Below are positions 1 to 12,480 of a stretch of 64,000 bases of DNA, piece by piece (within the stretch, counting starts at the first letter, position 1; every line of letters begins with the position of its first letter). A program made the position numbers and the translations under genes. The stretch covers positions 1,941,054-2,005,053 of the forward strand of contig VUYV01000015.1 of NCBI GenBank assembly GCA_008711295.1, written 5' to 3'. The notes beneath the pieces are model-generated. The model saw only the letters and a list, made by a program, of their open reading frames with translations. It made no database searches and was not told where the DNA came from. The DNA comes from Anarhynchus alexandrinus (Eukaryota; Chordata; Aves; Charadriiformes; Charadriidae).

Positions 1-2764
1 AGTTAATTGCAGTGGGAGAATGGAACTGATAAAATAAGATAGGCAAGACCTGTGGTACAAATTCAGTCTAACAGTGATTTAGAGGAGAGGAGACTTTTTA
101 GTATATTAGCATATACTGTTGGGAAACAGCATGACAGCTGTAGAAAGCAGCAGAGGGAAACAGTATGTGGTAGAAAGAAAGGCACAAGAAAAGCAGAGCT
201 AAAAGACTAGGTAGGAAAAGAGGAGCAGTAGAAGAAAAGGAGAGGTGGATCTTAGTGGAGGCACTTGAAGGAATACAGACATTTGGCAAGAGAACAGTGA
301 GTGTGGATGACATAGATGCAGCATTCCCCCTTTGTGTGGAGAGGTCAGTTTTGAAGTATTGCACCTTCCTGGGTAGGGAGTGAAAGAAGTGTGTTTTACA
401 GAAAAGATGGAGATCACTTTATATATAAATGGAATATATCCTTTTTTTTTCCCATATATATATGTGGAAAAGGAAGTGATCTCCCCTGTAACAAGGACAT
501 TTTATTTCCAGTGGTGTTTGTAGATGGGAGAATGCCAAAACCAAGCCACAATACATGCCTAAAGCTAGAAGAAGGGAAAGGCAACAACCATAGAAATATG
601 GGATGTGGCTTGAAAGCCCTGTGAGCTTGTTGCAGAAGGTGAGGTAACGCCTCCTGACAATGTAAATGGGATCTCTGGGAAAGAGGGAGAAACTGGTGGT
701 TTATTGGTATCATGTTACCAGAGTGGAGAGGAACAGTAAAAGGGAGTGGGTTACAGCGAGTTGAATTAGCCAGTGTAACTCGGTTGAGTACTAGCTTTTC
801 AGCATTAGTAAGGGGAAAAATGTAGTAGTCTTTTAGAAGAAGCAATAGGAGTATTTCACAGGGATGCTTATTTCAATACTTTTTTAATATGGCAGCTGCT
901 TCCCGTGAGAGTCAGCATTACATGACCCACTTCCTACGTTCACGTATTATAACCACCATGGAGGAATATATCACTTTCTCTTCTTAATCCCAGCCCTCTG
1001 GTTACTTTTCAAACTCTGAAAGAGACTACTGTAATTTAGGTGGTCTTTTGTTTGTTGTCTTGGATTGTGGTTTACATTGAAAATAATGTGTTTATATGGC
1101 TTTAAAAATGCCTGCCTTACAGGCAATCACAATTGTGTGTGTTGAAAATGACTGAGGTCACAAACAAAGGATTATGACTTCAGGTGAGAATTAAGTAGGA
1201 ACAGATGGATTCTTAATCATCAAATACCTTAATTCTATGCATCATCCTTCCTCTAATGAAAAACAAGTAGAATATGAAGGACATACAGACTGAGTTTTTT
1301 GGTGTTTTTGTTTCTAATGGATACTTTTCAGCATTTGAGCCATCATAAGCCCAGAAAAAATTAACCTTAAATTTATCTATAATGATGTGCTTCTTAATGA
1401 CATTATGCCTATTTTAGCCATTATTTTTTTCTAAAAAAAACCTTCATGGATTACAGGGCTCTTGTTACATAAAGGAATTCTGTGAAAGAAAATCATACAT
1501 GATGAATCTGAGGACTCAGTTTTTTTGCTATCTCTTTTCAGATGTGTAGGTAAAAGCACATTTGCCATATTCTCTCTAAGAAAACCAACTAAAACATACT
1601 ATGCTTGCTCTTAAAAAATATTCAGTCTCTTTAGAATTAAATGTTTGATATTTACAGGTAAATCTCAGCTATCACAGTTCTTTTTCAGTTCTGGGTATAT
1701 GATTCATTTCTGCACTTGATAACAGGGTAATTTTATATACTACAAACAATAAAAATTTGTTTAGCTAAGCTCAAATACCCTTTGCTTCATTGTCAGGAGG
1801 CTCTAACCTAGTTCATCTCTTAACATCATGACAGTTTAAAAAACAATACAACAAAAACCCATTTCCAGATAGTGTTTATTTTTGTCTCTCCTTATTGCAT
1901 GGGTGGAGTGCTGATTAAGGTCCGTTCTGAGCTGCTGAAAGTATTGTCATTGAATGACAAGTAAAAGGTCTAACCATTTGTAATTATTGGCTATTAACTC
2001 TGCTGCTCTTTTAGCAAAAGTATGAATTGATCCTTTTTTTGGCCACACTGCACCATAACTGCATTTTAATTTCCCACATTTCCCTATTTAGCCTCAAGTG
2101 AGCATAGAGTACTTTCAGTTTGCAGTTTCTCTCTATGTGAAATAGTTGCTTGGCTGTCAGTAACGGTGTGTGTGCAGGGAAGGGGGCAGTTCAGTGACTC
2201 CTGGTGCCAGCCACACCAGAGACACAAATGTGAGTAAAGCCTGGAAACAGGAATTTTATTCAAATAAAACAGAAGTACCTCTGTTGTTGACTTTTCTGTC
2301 TTCATTGGAGAGAAAGAAAAAGGTGGGGTAGTATGTTAAAAGTGGAGCCTCATCTGTGGGCCCACAGTTTCAGGAGACACAACCATCTCAAACAAATTCT
2401 ACATTTTATGCAGCTGACACAGGATGCCTTCGAGCTCTGGTGCTGCTGGAGCTGTAATCAGAGCCAAACAGGGATATTTGTTATTGGATACTGTGACCAT
2501 TTTCTTAAAGGAAGAAGGTCCTTGCAAATCAGTAACTGAATTTTTTCTCATCTTTTTCCCAGTGGAAACCCTTAGAAGCAAAGGCACTGGACATAAGTGA
2601 GCCCTCCAATACAAAAGTGTATTTGAAAGTGTGAAAACAGTCCTGAAACTTCTGCATTTAATGTGATTAAGTGCCCTGTTTGTAGGGCAACTCACCTTTT
2701 TGTGGTGAATTCCTGGTGTGATGATTTGACCAGCTGCACAACCAGCTAACTCGTGCTTTTTCAG
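1..2764. other. Upstream intron-like sequence, no supported gene
   Basis: AT-rich noncoding DNA with scattered T and A runs. The open frames here (up to 143 codons, on the minus strand at 414-845) have no initiation context, no recognisable protein and no codon periodicity I could see. Given that exon A needs a phase-2 upstream partner, this is best read as the 3' end of an intron. No repeat family was identified. Confidence 0.5.
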
Positions 2765-2860
2765 GTTTAAAGGCCACGTACCTGTTTCAGAAGATGTGCC
2801 CATTGATGAAGCACCTGGAGAACTTGCTCTGATGATGAACGGCAACAGCATGGGGCTAAG
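2765..2860 (+). CDS. Internal coding exon A of an unidentified gene
   Basis: A 96-base exon lies between a good acceptor (pyrimidine-rich tract ending TTTTTCAG) and the donor AAG|GTAATT. It is read with the first G completing a codon from an upstream exon, then 31 whole codons, then AG carried into the next exon. The peptide starts FKGHVPVSEDVPIDEAPGEL and continues through an acidic stretch to a Met/Asn/Gly-rich end. I see no domain, signal peptide or membrane segment. The strongest support is that the split codon AG+T (Ser) reads straight into the next exon and keeps an open frame through all downstream exons to a stop. No upstream partner ending in phase 2 could be placed in bases 1-2764, so the protein starts outside the window. 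I do not recognise the family. The exon call is solid by splice logic but unconfirmed by transcript. Confidence 0.68.
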
Positions 2861-5800
2861 GTAATTTCTCTCTTCACTTCTAAGTACTTCACAGTGTCGG
2901 TATATCTTCTTGACAGTGTGCTGCTGGCTGCCAAGTATATTTGTTCATGTGTTTGTTTCAGATTAAGAGCTTTTTTCTGCAGGAAAGGTAACATTCATTG
3001 GCTGTTGCATTTTGAGTGAACTCAATAGTTATGCTGACCTGTTATTACTCAAGGTTGAGGAGTTGACTTCCTGTAGAGGTCTCAGGTTTTGCGTGTCATT
3101 TCTTAAGGACACTAACCTAACCCAGTGCAAAATGGAGTTTTCACAAAATCTTAGGTTTTGTTCTTTGTTCTAGGTACTGTTTGTTAGTTTTTCAAGTAGA
3201 ATCAGAACATGTCTTTAGTCTTGATTTGGACCTGATGTAAAAAATACATTATCCTTTAACTCCCAGATAGAAATTATCTTTTACAATTGGTGACAGTTAC
3301 TTGTTTTTTTGAACAATACTGTGTTGCACCTCAGCTTCAGTGCGATGAGAGCAAAGTACCACTGAAATAACTGGAAGTGGAATGAAGCCAATATTTAGCT
3401 CTTTATCTCAATTTTGCATGCTATTTAAAACTAATCAATACCTTATTGTGTTTTCTTTCTGTCCTACCCTGTCACATTTCCTGTTACCACTGGAAGAAGA
3501 TTCAGGCTTATTAAAAAAGCAACAAATAAAAACCTGTGGATTTGACAGGGTTTCTCTCCCTCTCTCAAAAAGGAACAGCTTCTTGTTCTATGCTTTAGCT
3601 ATAGACGTTTTTTTGACCAAAGTATCCCCTGTCTGGTGGACCAGATGAGCAGCTGTCCTTCAAATGGCTTCTTTTTTAGTGACAAGAGAAGACTTTAAAA
3701 TAATAAGCTCTTCTCTCCACTTTGCTGGTACTGGAAGAACTGTAAATTTATTTATAAACTAAGGGTCCAATACTTCAATTTTTTCTTATTTTTTTAGCAT
3801 TAAGCAATACTGATTTAATTATTTCTTTTATATCCCTCTTCACTGAAAGAAGGGATAAGACTTCTTTCTCCAGAACAACAGGAGTTGTTAGTTTCCTTGG
3901 AATACTTCACTGCTTAACCAGGTGTTTGGCTGCTGTGAGTTACTGGCATAGCCTCGTTGTACTCTGATGCTTTTTTGTTTCGTTTTCACACAGACTGAAG
4001 TGATTGAAGTCTGATCACTGTAGCAAAGGAGATGGAGAGTCATGATATGTTTAAGATGGAGTAGCATTAAGCTCCTTGGAGGAAAAATGTAACCTAGAAC
4101 ATCTGTAGGGCTTCTTGGCAACAGTTTACCAAAAACCTGCAAAAATCTGCGTAGCCTAGCAGGAAAATGAGGAAAACCTGTGCCGTTAACAAAATGAGAG
4201 TTCCAGATTTCAAAAGGTTCCCCACCCTCTCTTCAATCCCTGGTTTAATTTACTGTAATTTTTCAAAGTTAGTATGTGTTCGTGCAGTCTCAAGTTGCCA
4301 TGCCAGCTGGTTCCAAAGTTTGGCAGCAAAACACTTGGAAGTTTTTCTTCCTATATGCCATCTTCAGTTTCGCAAAGGTTACCAGATGAATGCTCCCTAA
4401 ATAATTTACTCTAATGTAAGGCTGAAAGAGGCTACGGAAGACAAGTCCATTTGTCTCTTTTATGCATTTGAATATGTAAGTGTTGTTTTCTTCAGTATCA
4501 AGAGAGAGTGTGCAAGTGTGTGGCTACAGCTTAGTAAGGAGGAAGAGCTGGTAGGAATACTTCCTTTTTTTAACAGCCCCTTTTCTGTTATTTTGGTTTT
4601 GTTTTGTTTTGGTTTGGGTTTTTTTGGTTGTTGTTATTTGGTTTTTAATTGACCTGCTCTTGTTATAGCAAATGTTATCAGAACCCTAATGGAAAACCAG
4701 CCCTCTCTGACTTCAGTTCATACATGAGAGCTCCTCTAGCAGTCCTCACAGCATGAAACTTGAATTCAGTCGTCAAATAAGTAAAACTTAAAAATACCCT
4801 GGTGTTTTAAAGGAACTGGTGAAAGTCCTTTAAAATACTAAACTTGCTGAAGTGAGATATTGGAGTTTAGAAGTAAAATAAATAATATAATCAAGAACTG
4901 AAAAACATAGGTTTTTTTATAATTAACAGCTCATTTTGAGTTAATTATCTACAATTACGAAAATCTAATTGCAATTTATTCTCTACTATCTGTGGGAAGA
5001 ATCGTAGGCAAGGGAATATGCATCACTGCCAGGCGTAAATGCTATAGGATGGGTACAAATAATAGAGGAGCCCTTAATGAAAAACAGAAAGCAAATAGGA
5101 CCGTGCAGCTGTGCCAGGCTATTGAAAGGTAATTGTAGTCAGAAATGAGATATGTACTTTAAAAGGCATCTTGTCGTCTCCTGTAGGGATTAATTTTTTC
5201 CCTCCTTGAAAAAGGAAAAAAAGATTCCACGAGCAAATACAGTACAGAGTTTGATTTTTTAATACAGATTTTGGTCATAGTGTGTCTGTGAAAAGGAAAA
5301 CTTATTTTGGGGACTACTACAAACTATAGCCAAATTTGCTAATGGATGCCTATTTTCTTTTCTCTTTTAAATGTGCCATTATGGTTTTCTCATTATCAAA
5401 GTCAGTAAGCATTGTCCATTGTAGCTTCTTTGGATGGTCCCGCTATGAATTTGCAGTGTTGAATTTGTCTCTTCCCTGCTGGGTATGTTGAGGAGCTGTT
5501 GGGAAGAAATGTGTCCATCCCTTTGTCTGCCAGCAGCTGGGCCAGTGCGTGGGACCTGAAGAGTCTTCAGATGCAGAATCTCTGGTTCTCTAAGGTGCAG
5601 CAGTCAGAGCAGGTTTTATTGAGGATGATTTTCAGTAGCTTGGAGTGCTCCTAAGCGAGCCCACAGCCAATTTTCAGCTATGGAGATAGTAACTTGTACA
5701 ATTAATGGCAAGTTGTCTGGTTGTCGGTATAATTCCTTTTCAAGTCTGCCCCAGTGTGCAAGATGCTTTAAAATATTCAAAATAAAAACATAACCTGATG

Positions 5801-8067
5801 CATTTGTTTAGCATAAAACAGCCTTTTACAAAGCGCTTTCCATCTCCCAGACGCAGATGCTTGGTACATGCTCAAGTACCCACTCCATGCGTATTCAGTA
5901 GGATCAATACACCCGGCACCTGCTTTTGTGTGTGCTCCTGATGTCTGCATCTGGGAGAGGAATTTTAAAACAGTCCACTCTTCTCTCCTTTATTTAATCT
6001 TAGCTTTGGATCTGAATGTCATGGAAATAATTCCTATTTAATAGCACCAACTAGAGTAGATACCATTTGTTACTTTGCAAGCCCCCCCTCTCCAGAGTTC
6101 TGCTGTGTGCCTAAATCTTACCATACGAGGTACCCTGCTTTTCTGATTCTTAGGTTTCCTATATGGCTCTGCCCGTACGGCTTTCTACTGCCTTCTCTCT
6201 AACATGCATCTTTTCCTCAAATTTCACACAGTACTGCCACTGCACCTCTACGTTGACCTGTGCAAAATGTTATAAATAGGAATTGTTGGATACAGGAGCT
6301 ATCGGATGGGTTTACAGTTATCTGCAGCGCTCTTTCAATGTATGCTACCTGGTTAAAGGATTTCTTTCCTGGAGTATTAAAGATTTGCAGGTGGAATTTG
6401 CCACCTTTAATTTTGTTGAAGGCTTTTCATGTTTGTGTGCTTCGTTCTATATCACCCGTGTGTATTTTTCCGAGTTGGTATTTTTAGTTAGTTGAAAATA
6501 TCAAACACAGATTTCACCAGTACTTTCCCCCTATTTGAATGCTTATTGCTATGGTGATAGTTCCGGGAGGGAATGCTGTCAGGGGTCTTTTAAAAGATTT
6601 TTATGTTTATGGTGTAACTATTTTTATTATCTTGTGAGAGAAGGTGACAATTATCTCTTGCTCCTTGTTTAATGCTTTGTTATGAACTTGATATTTTTGC
6701 GGCTTGTTAGACATGCAGGCATCTTTCTGTGGTGATGTGCAGGCATACTTCTGTGTTTTTGTGCAAATATTCAGCGCAATTAAATAGACGTGCAGAGGAA
6801 CGCAGACTCGCAGCTCCCCCTGCTGTCCCAGGCATATCCACGTTTGTTCATACAATCCCCCCTTCCAACTAATTTAAAAATAAATAAAAATCACATGCAA
6901 TCATACAGCTCTGCCACCTCTGACCTGCCTTGCGCTGGCCCAATTACTCCCGTTTTGGAAGGGAACTGATACTTAAAAAATGGTGGCAATGGTAGCACCC
7001 ATTTTATTTCCTATTTGGAGTTTTCTTGTCAGTTATTCTGTGTGTCACCTCCTGTTGCTCTTGTCCTGAGCCTCTGGAGGAGAAACCGTCACCGGTGTCA
7101 TAACTGGCTGGTTGTCCAAGACCTCCCAGGCTTCAGGTCGTCTACGAGTTGTCCTTGGTCTCTTGAGGTGCACCTATATAGTACTTGGCCAACTTTTAGG
7201 AATGCATTGAATACAGTTTGCTGGGATATTTTTTCATCTGTTTGCTGTTTTGGCAGACTGGCACATTAAATCGGGCTGAAATCAACTGTGCTTGCAAATG
7301 GCCCATAAAATCTGTGTATCTGGAAGCTGCTTACCCACGTGTTAGTGCTCCTTTAATGCCTAAGTTACTTTCTTGTTCCAGATAATTTTACGTTGAAGTT
7401 TGTGTCATTTTTAGATAGGATATTTGTGGAGCGAACACTTGTTTGTCTGATAAAAAAAAAAAAGTGCTTGCAGATCTGCCAATAGTGCAAATGCTGAATT
7501 AGGTGCAGATAAGAGTTTTTCTTTCTCTCATGGTGTTGTCTGGTTATATATAGGCACAGCATCCTTTCAACAGATGGCTGCCTGGAGTCTGTTGTGATGT
7601 AACGGCAGAGTATAGTTGGGGTTAGATACACATTTTTGCTTCATTAGTGCCACATGCAGACTCCGAAGGTAGTAGGTTTTCTTGTGCAGGGTGAAGGCTT
7701 TTGTTCTGATGTGGTTACTAGAAGCTTACTGCTGAATGGGGGTGGGGGAGTGGCAATTTCTTACATATTATCTATGCATACGGGGTTTTTTTTTTGTTAA
7801 GATAGGCAGTGATTCTTATCGGACTGGGGAGCAAGGAGTTCATTTCTGCTGACCCGGTTGCTTCACTAATCTAATTTTCAGGTTTACTTTCAACTGCAAC
7901 AGGGTTTTGAAGCTGCCTGTCTTACGTTTACCTGAATTATGCTGATTCTGTTCTCATGATCACGTATGCTGCACACAGCAGTATGACATCATTTCCATTA
8001 CAGTCCAAAGTAACCTTGAGCAGTAAGCCTTGAGGTATAAGATATAAGTACAAGGTACTTTAGTATC

Positions 8068-8088
8068 TACTAAGGAGTTACCTTAGTA
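8068..8088 (+). repeat. Perfect 8-base inverted repeat with 5-base loop
   Basis: TACTAAGG, loop AGTTA, CCTTAGTA. No T-run follows, and no gene is adjacent; in a eukaryotic intron this has no terminator meaning. Confidence 0.55.
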
Positions 8089-10229
8089 AGTAGTTTCCTT
8101 GGATGGAGGGAGGCAAACTGTAGGTGAGATCTTCAAAAAGCGCAGGAACTCCGCTGTTAGAAACACCGCTAAGCACAGGATGGCCATCAGTGAAAACAGA
8201 CTTGCTAAAACTTGAGTGCTTTGGTATTTTCACAAAACTTGCATTTCCTGCCAGTCTTCTGCATGGGTATGCTTCTGTAATATCGTGTATCAGAATTGAA
8301 AATGCTGAGATTTTTTTTTTTCTTTGGGCTGAAATATTTAAAATTCATGCATCTCCTGAAGAAGTTTATTCCTTGCCAACGCTTGCAGACAGTGAGAGAC
8401 ATTTTTGCAAGTCATTTGCAGATGCCTTCTTTACAGGAAAATGTAGACACTGTTAGTTTACTGCCTGAATTGAATTTTGAAAACCTGAATTCTATTTTTA
8501 AAATTGGAGTTGATTGCTTTTTCAGACATATCATTTTGTTACTTTTTATTTTTATATGTAGTCTTGGACAACGAGAAAATTATGTTTAATCTAGATATTC
8601 ACATGTCCCAGAAATTTGTCAGTTGGAAAAGTTAAGAAAAATCTTATAAAACAAAATGTTCTGGAAGGTAGTTTTAAATTAGACGATTTCAAACCCACCC
8701 GCACAACTTTCATGCCATTTAAAAGCTTATATCAGAACTGATGGGGCAGGACTAAGAACAAAAGCTATTGGTATTACAAAGTTAAGCAAGAAATCCTCTG
8801 TACCCTGCTGTTCTGGCCATGATTACAGCTGCACTAAGCTAAACCCACTCCCCCACCCCTCCTGTGACCTTGGCTGCGCTTCAGCACACAGAGAATTGAA
8901 GCAAAAGGCAAACTCTAGTAAATATTAGATTCTGCCACTTGCAGATATACAGACTACATATAAAGATAACGGCACGCATGCTCTTGCTCGCTCTCCAGCT
9001 CTCACTTTCTCTGAAGTGGACTTTGTGTATTTGCCACTGAATTATTCTGACATAAAACTTTCCAGACCGTACTGGTGTGTTGAGCTGAACTCTGTGGCTT
9101 TGCATGGGTGCTGAGGGTTTGCAGAACTACCCATTACGTTCATAACAGCGCTAATTTTTGAGAGCCACGCAGAGAAAATTTTAGATTCAGCCCAGCTGAT
9201 TTGTTCTTCACACTGCTCCTGCGGTGAAGAGGATTGATTTTTGTGTTTCTTTTGATATTTGGCTTCCTTTCCTCTGGTACTCAGTGCTTCAGGCCTTAAT
9301 CCTTTAACCTTGAATCTGAGCATCAAGGCTTCAGGAGGGATCAGGCCTTTTGATGGAGAGAGAACGTCTTTTTGTTGTACCAAATGGTTGGGAGCGGTAT
9401 AACGCAAGACAGATCTCCAGACAGTATATGTTTCTCTGTTGTGTTAAAAGACTATAAACAGAGGGTGGGTTTAATGGGGATTATAAATAATCTAGAGGAA
9501 GGTGGGGTATTAGAAGCAATGGAAAAGAGTTAATGACTTTTTCTCAAAACATTTCACCAATAACCAGTCTATCATGACAGATGTGTACTGGGTTGCCAAA
9601 TGCTGTAGTCTGATTTGGGTAACGGTTCAAAGCTCAGCGTGTCATGGAAATGGCAGCGTGGTCCCTGATGGAGCAGGGGAAAAAAAGCTTTTCAGCTTCT
9701 CAAAGGGCAGTATTTGTGGAAGCAGATGCTTGCTTGCCCTACCCAGCATAAAGAACAGTTCTACGGGCAGCCGGGAGAGTTCGTACTGCTGGATTTTTAT
9801 AGGATCATTAATTATATGTTATAAGGCAGCTAAGCATGGCATTCCTAACTCGATGAATTCCATTATGAATGGCCTTTTCATATTCTTCATCTCATTATAT
9901 TAAATGCATGTGACCTGAAGTTTAGCTAAAGTTATTGTTCAGGTTAACTTTCATTTAGTGGTTGCCCTAATTTTAGAAACAGTATGATCTTTAGATTTTA
10001 TGGAGAGACAGGTTTTTTTATGCATGTTTTTGCAGCACTATTTTAAATAATTTCTTTTGGAACGAGGTAGGAACCTCTGTGAGGTGGCAGGGAAGGGATT
10101 TAGTCGCTCCTTGATTTGCCTGGAGATTTCTGTACCCATGTCCCTGGATGACAACATCCAGTTACACGGATTTGGCTATCATCTCTCTGCCAATAACTCT
10201 TAAACCCTCTGCTCTGTTCTGTCTAGTCT

Positions 10230-10560
10230 TGCATATCTGACTGCCTCCCTGACACATAATCCTGGTTGTTTTGCCTTCAGATCATTCCTAATCTGGCCAA
10301 AACAGAACTCCTTATTTTTTCTTCCGAATCTCTCTTCACTTCTGATTTTGATAACGCCACATCCTCCCTGTCACTCAGACTTGTAACCTGTGGGTCACTC
10401 TCCTCCGTACACATCTGCGCTGCTGACAGCTATTGCGGCTTCCTTCTCCTTTGCAGCAAAAACACGCACCGTGACTACTGTATACACTTCTTTGCTCAAT
10501 ATTCATTCCCCTCCTTCAAAATAAGTTTTCCAAATGGGTATCCTGGCTGCTTATTGAGAT
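10230..10560 (+). repeat. Decayed LINE fragment, L2/CR1-clade reverse transcriptase end
   Basis: The forward frame reads NLAKTELLIF near 10281-10320. This matches the motif (Asn-x-x-Lys-Thr-Glu-Leu-Leu-x-Phe) near the end of the reverse transcriptase in L2- and CR1-clade LINEs. The surrounding C/T-rich DNA, with phrases close to the L2 consensus around CCAAAACAGAACTCCTTATT, supports this. The 167-codon ORF at 10266-10769 is a remnant, not a gene. Boundaries are uncertain and similar C/T-rich texture continues to about 11000. Confidence 0.45.
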
Positions 10561-12334
10561 CTTGTCACCATTGCTTCTCTGAAACCCTCCTTCGAAGGCT
10601 GGTTATCCACCGTATTGGTCTTGTAGGGCTCTGCAGAAAGTCTCAAAGCTGTTTCTTATTTTATTTTCTCTTCCACCTTCTCTTCTTTATTCCTTCAGTT
10701 ATGTGGGACTCAATATTTTGCTGGGTGTTGCCTGAACTTTTGGCCATGTGCTCCTACCACATTCCCTAATTCTTTCTGGCTTTTGGAACAACTGAGTCAT
10801 GTCATGGTGAGTCTTGTCTCTGTCTGTTCTGACTACGTCTTTCCTGTTTCACATCTTACCTCTTCAAGCCTCCCCCCTATTTTTTTCCCAGAGATTTTTC
10901 AGAGTTTGAGTGCTTTTTTCCTCCTCAACTCAATCCTAATTTGATGAGTTTCAAATTAATACATCTCATTCCACTGACCACAAGGATGGTCTCTGCCTGG
11001 TAAGTCCACCTAAAATTTAAATCATACTCAAAAGATACCACCAAAGACCTAGGGAGAGAGGTGTTGTAACTTAACTGCAGCAACAAATCATGAGCTCTTC
11101 CGTGTGGGCAAGTTTACATATGGCTTCTTGCATGTGCAAGAGTTTGAAACAAAACAATATGCAAGTGTCTCCACTCTTCTGTCAATAGTGCCGGGCTTCA
11201 GCCCGTGGTGTAACTCCATGCCCTTCTGTGTGATCAATGTGTAGTTAATCCTTTCTTCTTTTTAGCTATGTGCTTCCTTAATCTCCATCTACGACTTGCT
11301 TTTTGAGAAAATTATGTCTCTGAGAGATGGGCTAAATTTTTATACTGACTGTAGACTCGGTAGGGCTGAGGTGGTTCGGCAACACAAATAATGCAAGCCT
11401 CTAAACCCACATCACTGTGCCAGAGCGGCACTGGTGGCAACAGCACTGGACAAACATTTCCAAACAAGTTATAACAAACTTGTTCAAAGGTAGACTTCCA
11501 AGACCTCGGGTCAATAGCAGCAGCTGTAAGATGGCCAGGATCACTTGTATCTGGACTGACAGAAGCGCGTGGTCTATTTGTCACGTTCGCTTTCCAGCAG
11601 CAGGGAGGCGGCAGCCCAGAGCCTGGGCAGAGCCCACACCATTGCTGCACGCAACCTCTTTCCTTTGTCCCTTCGCTTGATACTGGACATCAGAGTGTGC
11701 CAATATGTATCTCGCTGATACGTGTCTCTTAGCGAGGCCATGGTTTCTGTCTGGTTTCAATTCTATTATGTCTCTTTATTTCCTGAATGTAAGAGTTCAA
11801 AAAAGCATTAAATCTGTTCCGTAAACATCCTGGTTGAGTCAATATTAGGTGATGCTGTCACAGTCACATAAAATCCATGCACTGAAAGGAAATCTTTAGT
11901 GTGTTGTTTTTTATGGGGCCCAGGCTGTGGTTTTTAGAGTTGTATGCTGTCAGTTAGGCGTCTAAGTCTGTATTGCACTTGCAATAAATACCCGATTTTT
12001 TTAGTCACTAGCCATTAAACATGCTCTGTGAAATATGTAACTTCAGTGGATTCAAGGCAATTGAAGTGTCAAGAAGTGATATTTTAAATCTTTACCAAGA
12101 GCTACCTTGTCAGATCTACATTTGTTGGGTATGGTAATCCACTAATCTGAGTAAAGTCCAAAGTCTAACTTCTCTATTTACTTCTTCTTGGGCTATAAGA
12201 TTTTTTAAAAAGCAGATCAATAGACAATCTCAGTGTTTTCATTTTACTAAGCAATACAATATAGATGAGTACTAGTGTAGTAGTAAATCATTAATATACT
12301 CTTTAATCATAGAGTGACCATGTCCCGCAGATGT

Positions 12335-12480
12335 GATTTAATCATTGGGAAAAAGGCCAATGAAGTGTAAAGATGCATCAGGAGGGGTGTCTCCAACAGA
12401 AGTGGGATAGTGTATGGCACCATTTTAAAAGATCCTAGTATGGCAGCATTTAGGATGCCACGTACATTTATAGTTGCAGA
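12335..12480 (+). repeat. Old CR1/L3-type LINE fragment
   Basis: The series AAAAAGGCCAATGAAGTG, then ATGCATCAGGAGG and then CACCATTTTAAAAGATCCTAGT follows the 3' end of ancient CR1/L3 elements in amniotes (the segment running 'gccaatgc...ggatgcatcaggag...gtaccattgt'). It is short and diverged. It belongs to the intron, with no coding capacity. Confidence 0.5.

Noticed and set aside
10266..10769. 167-codon ORF, the longest forward ORF of the window
   Set aside because: It starts at a chance ATG-less position in a LINE relic and carries only the short reverse-transcriptase-end motif.
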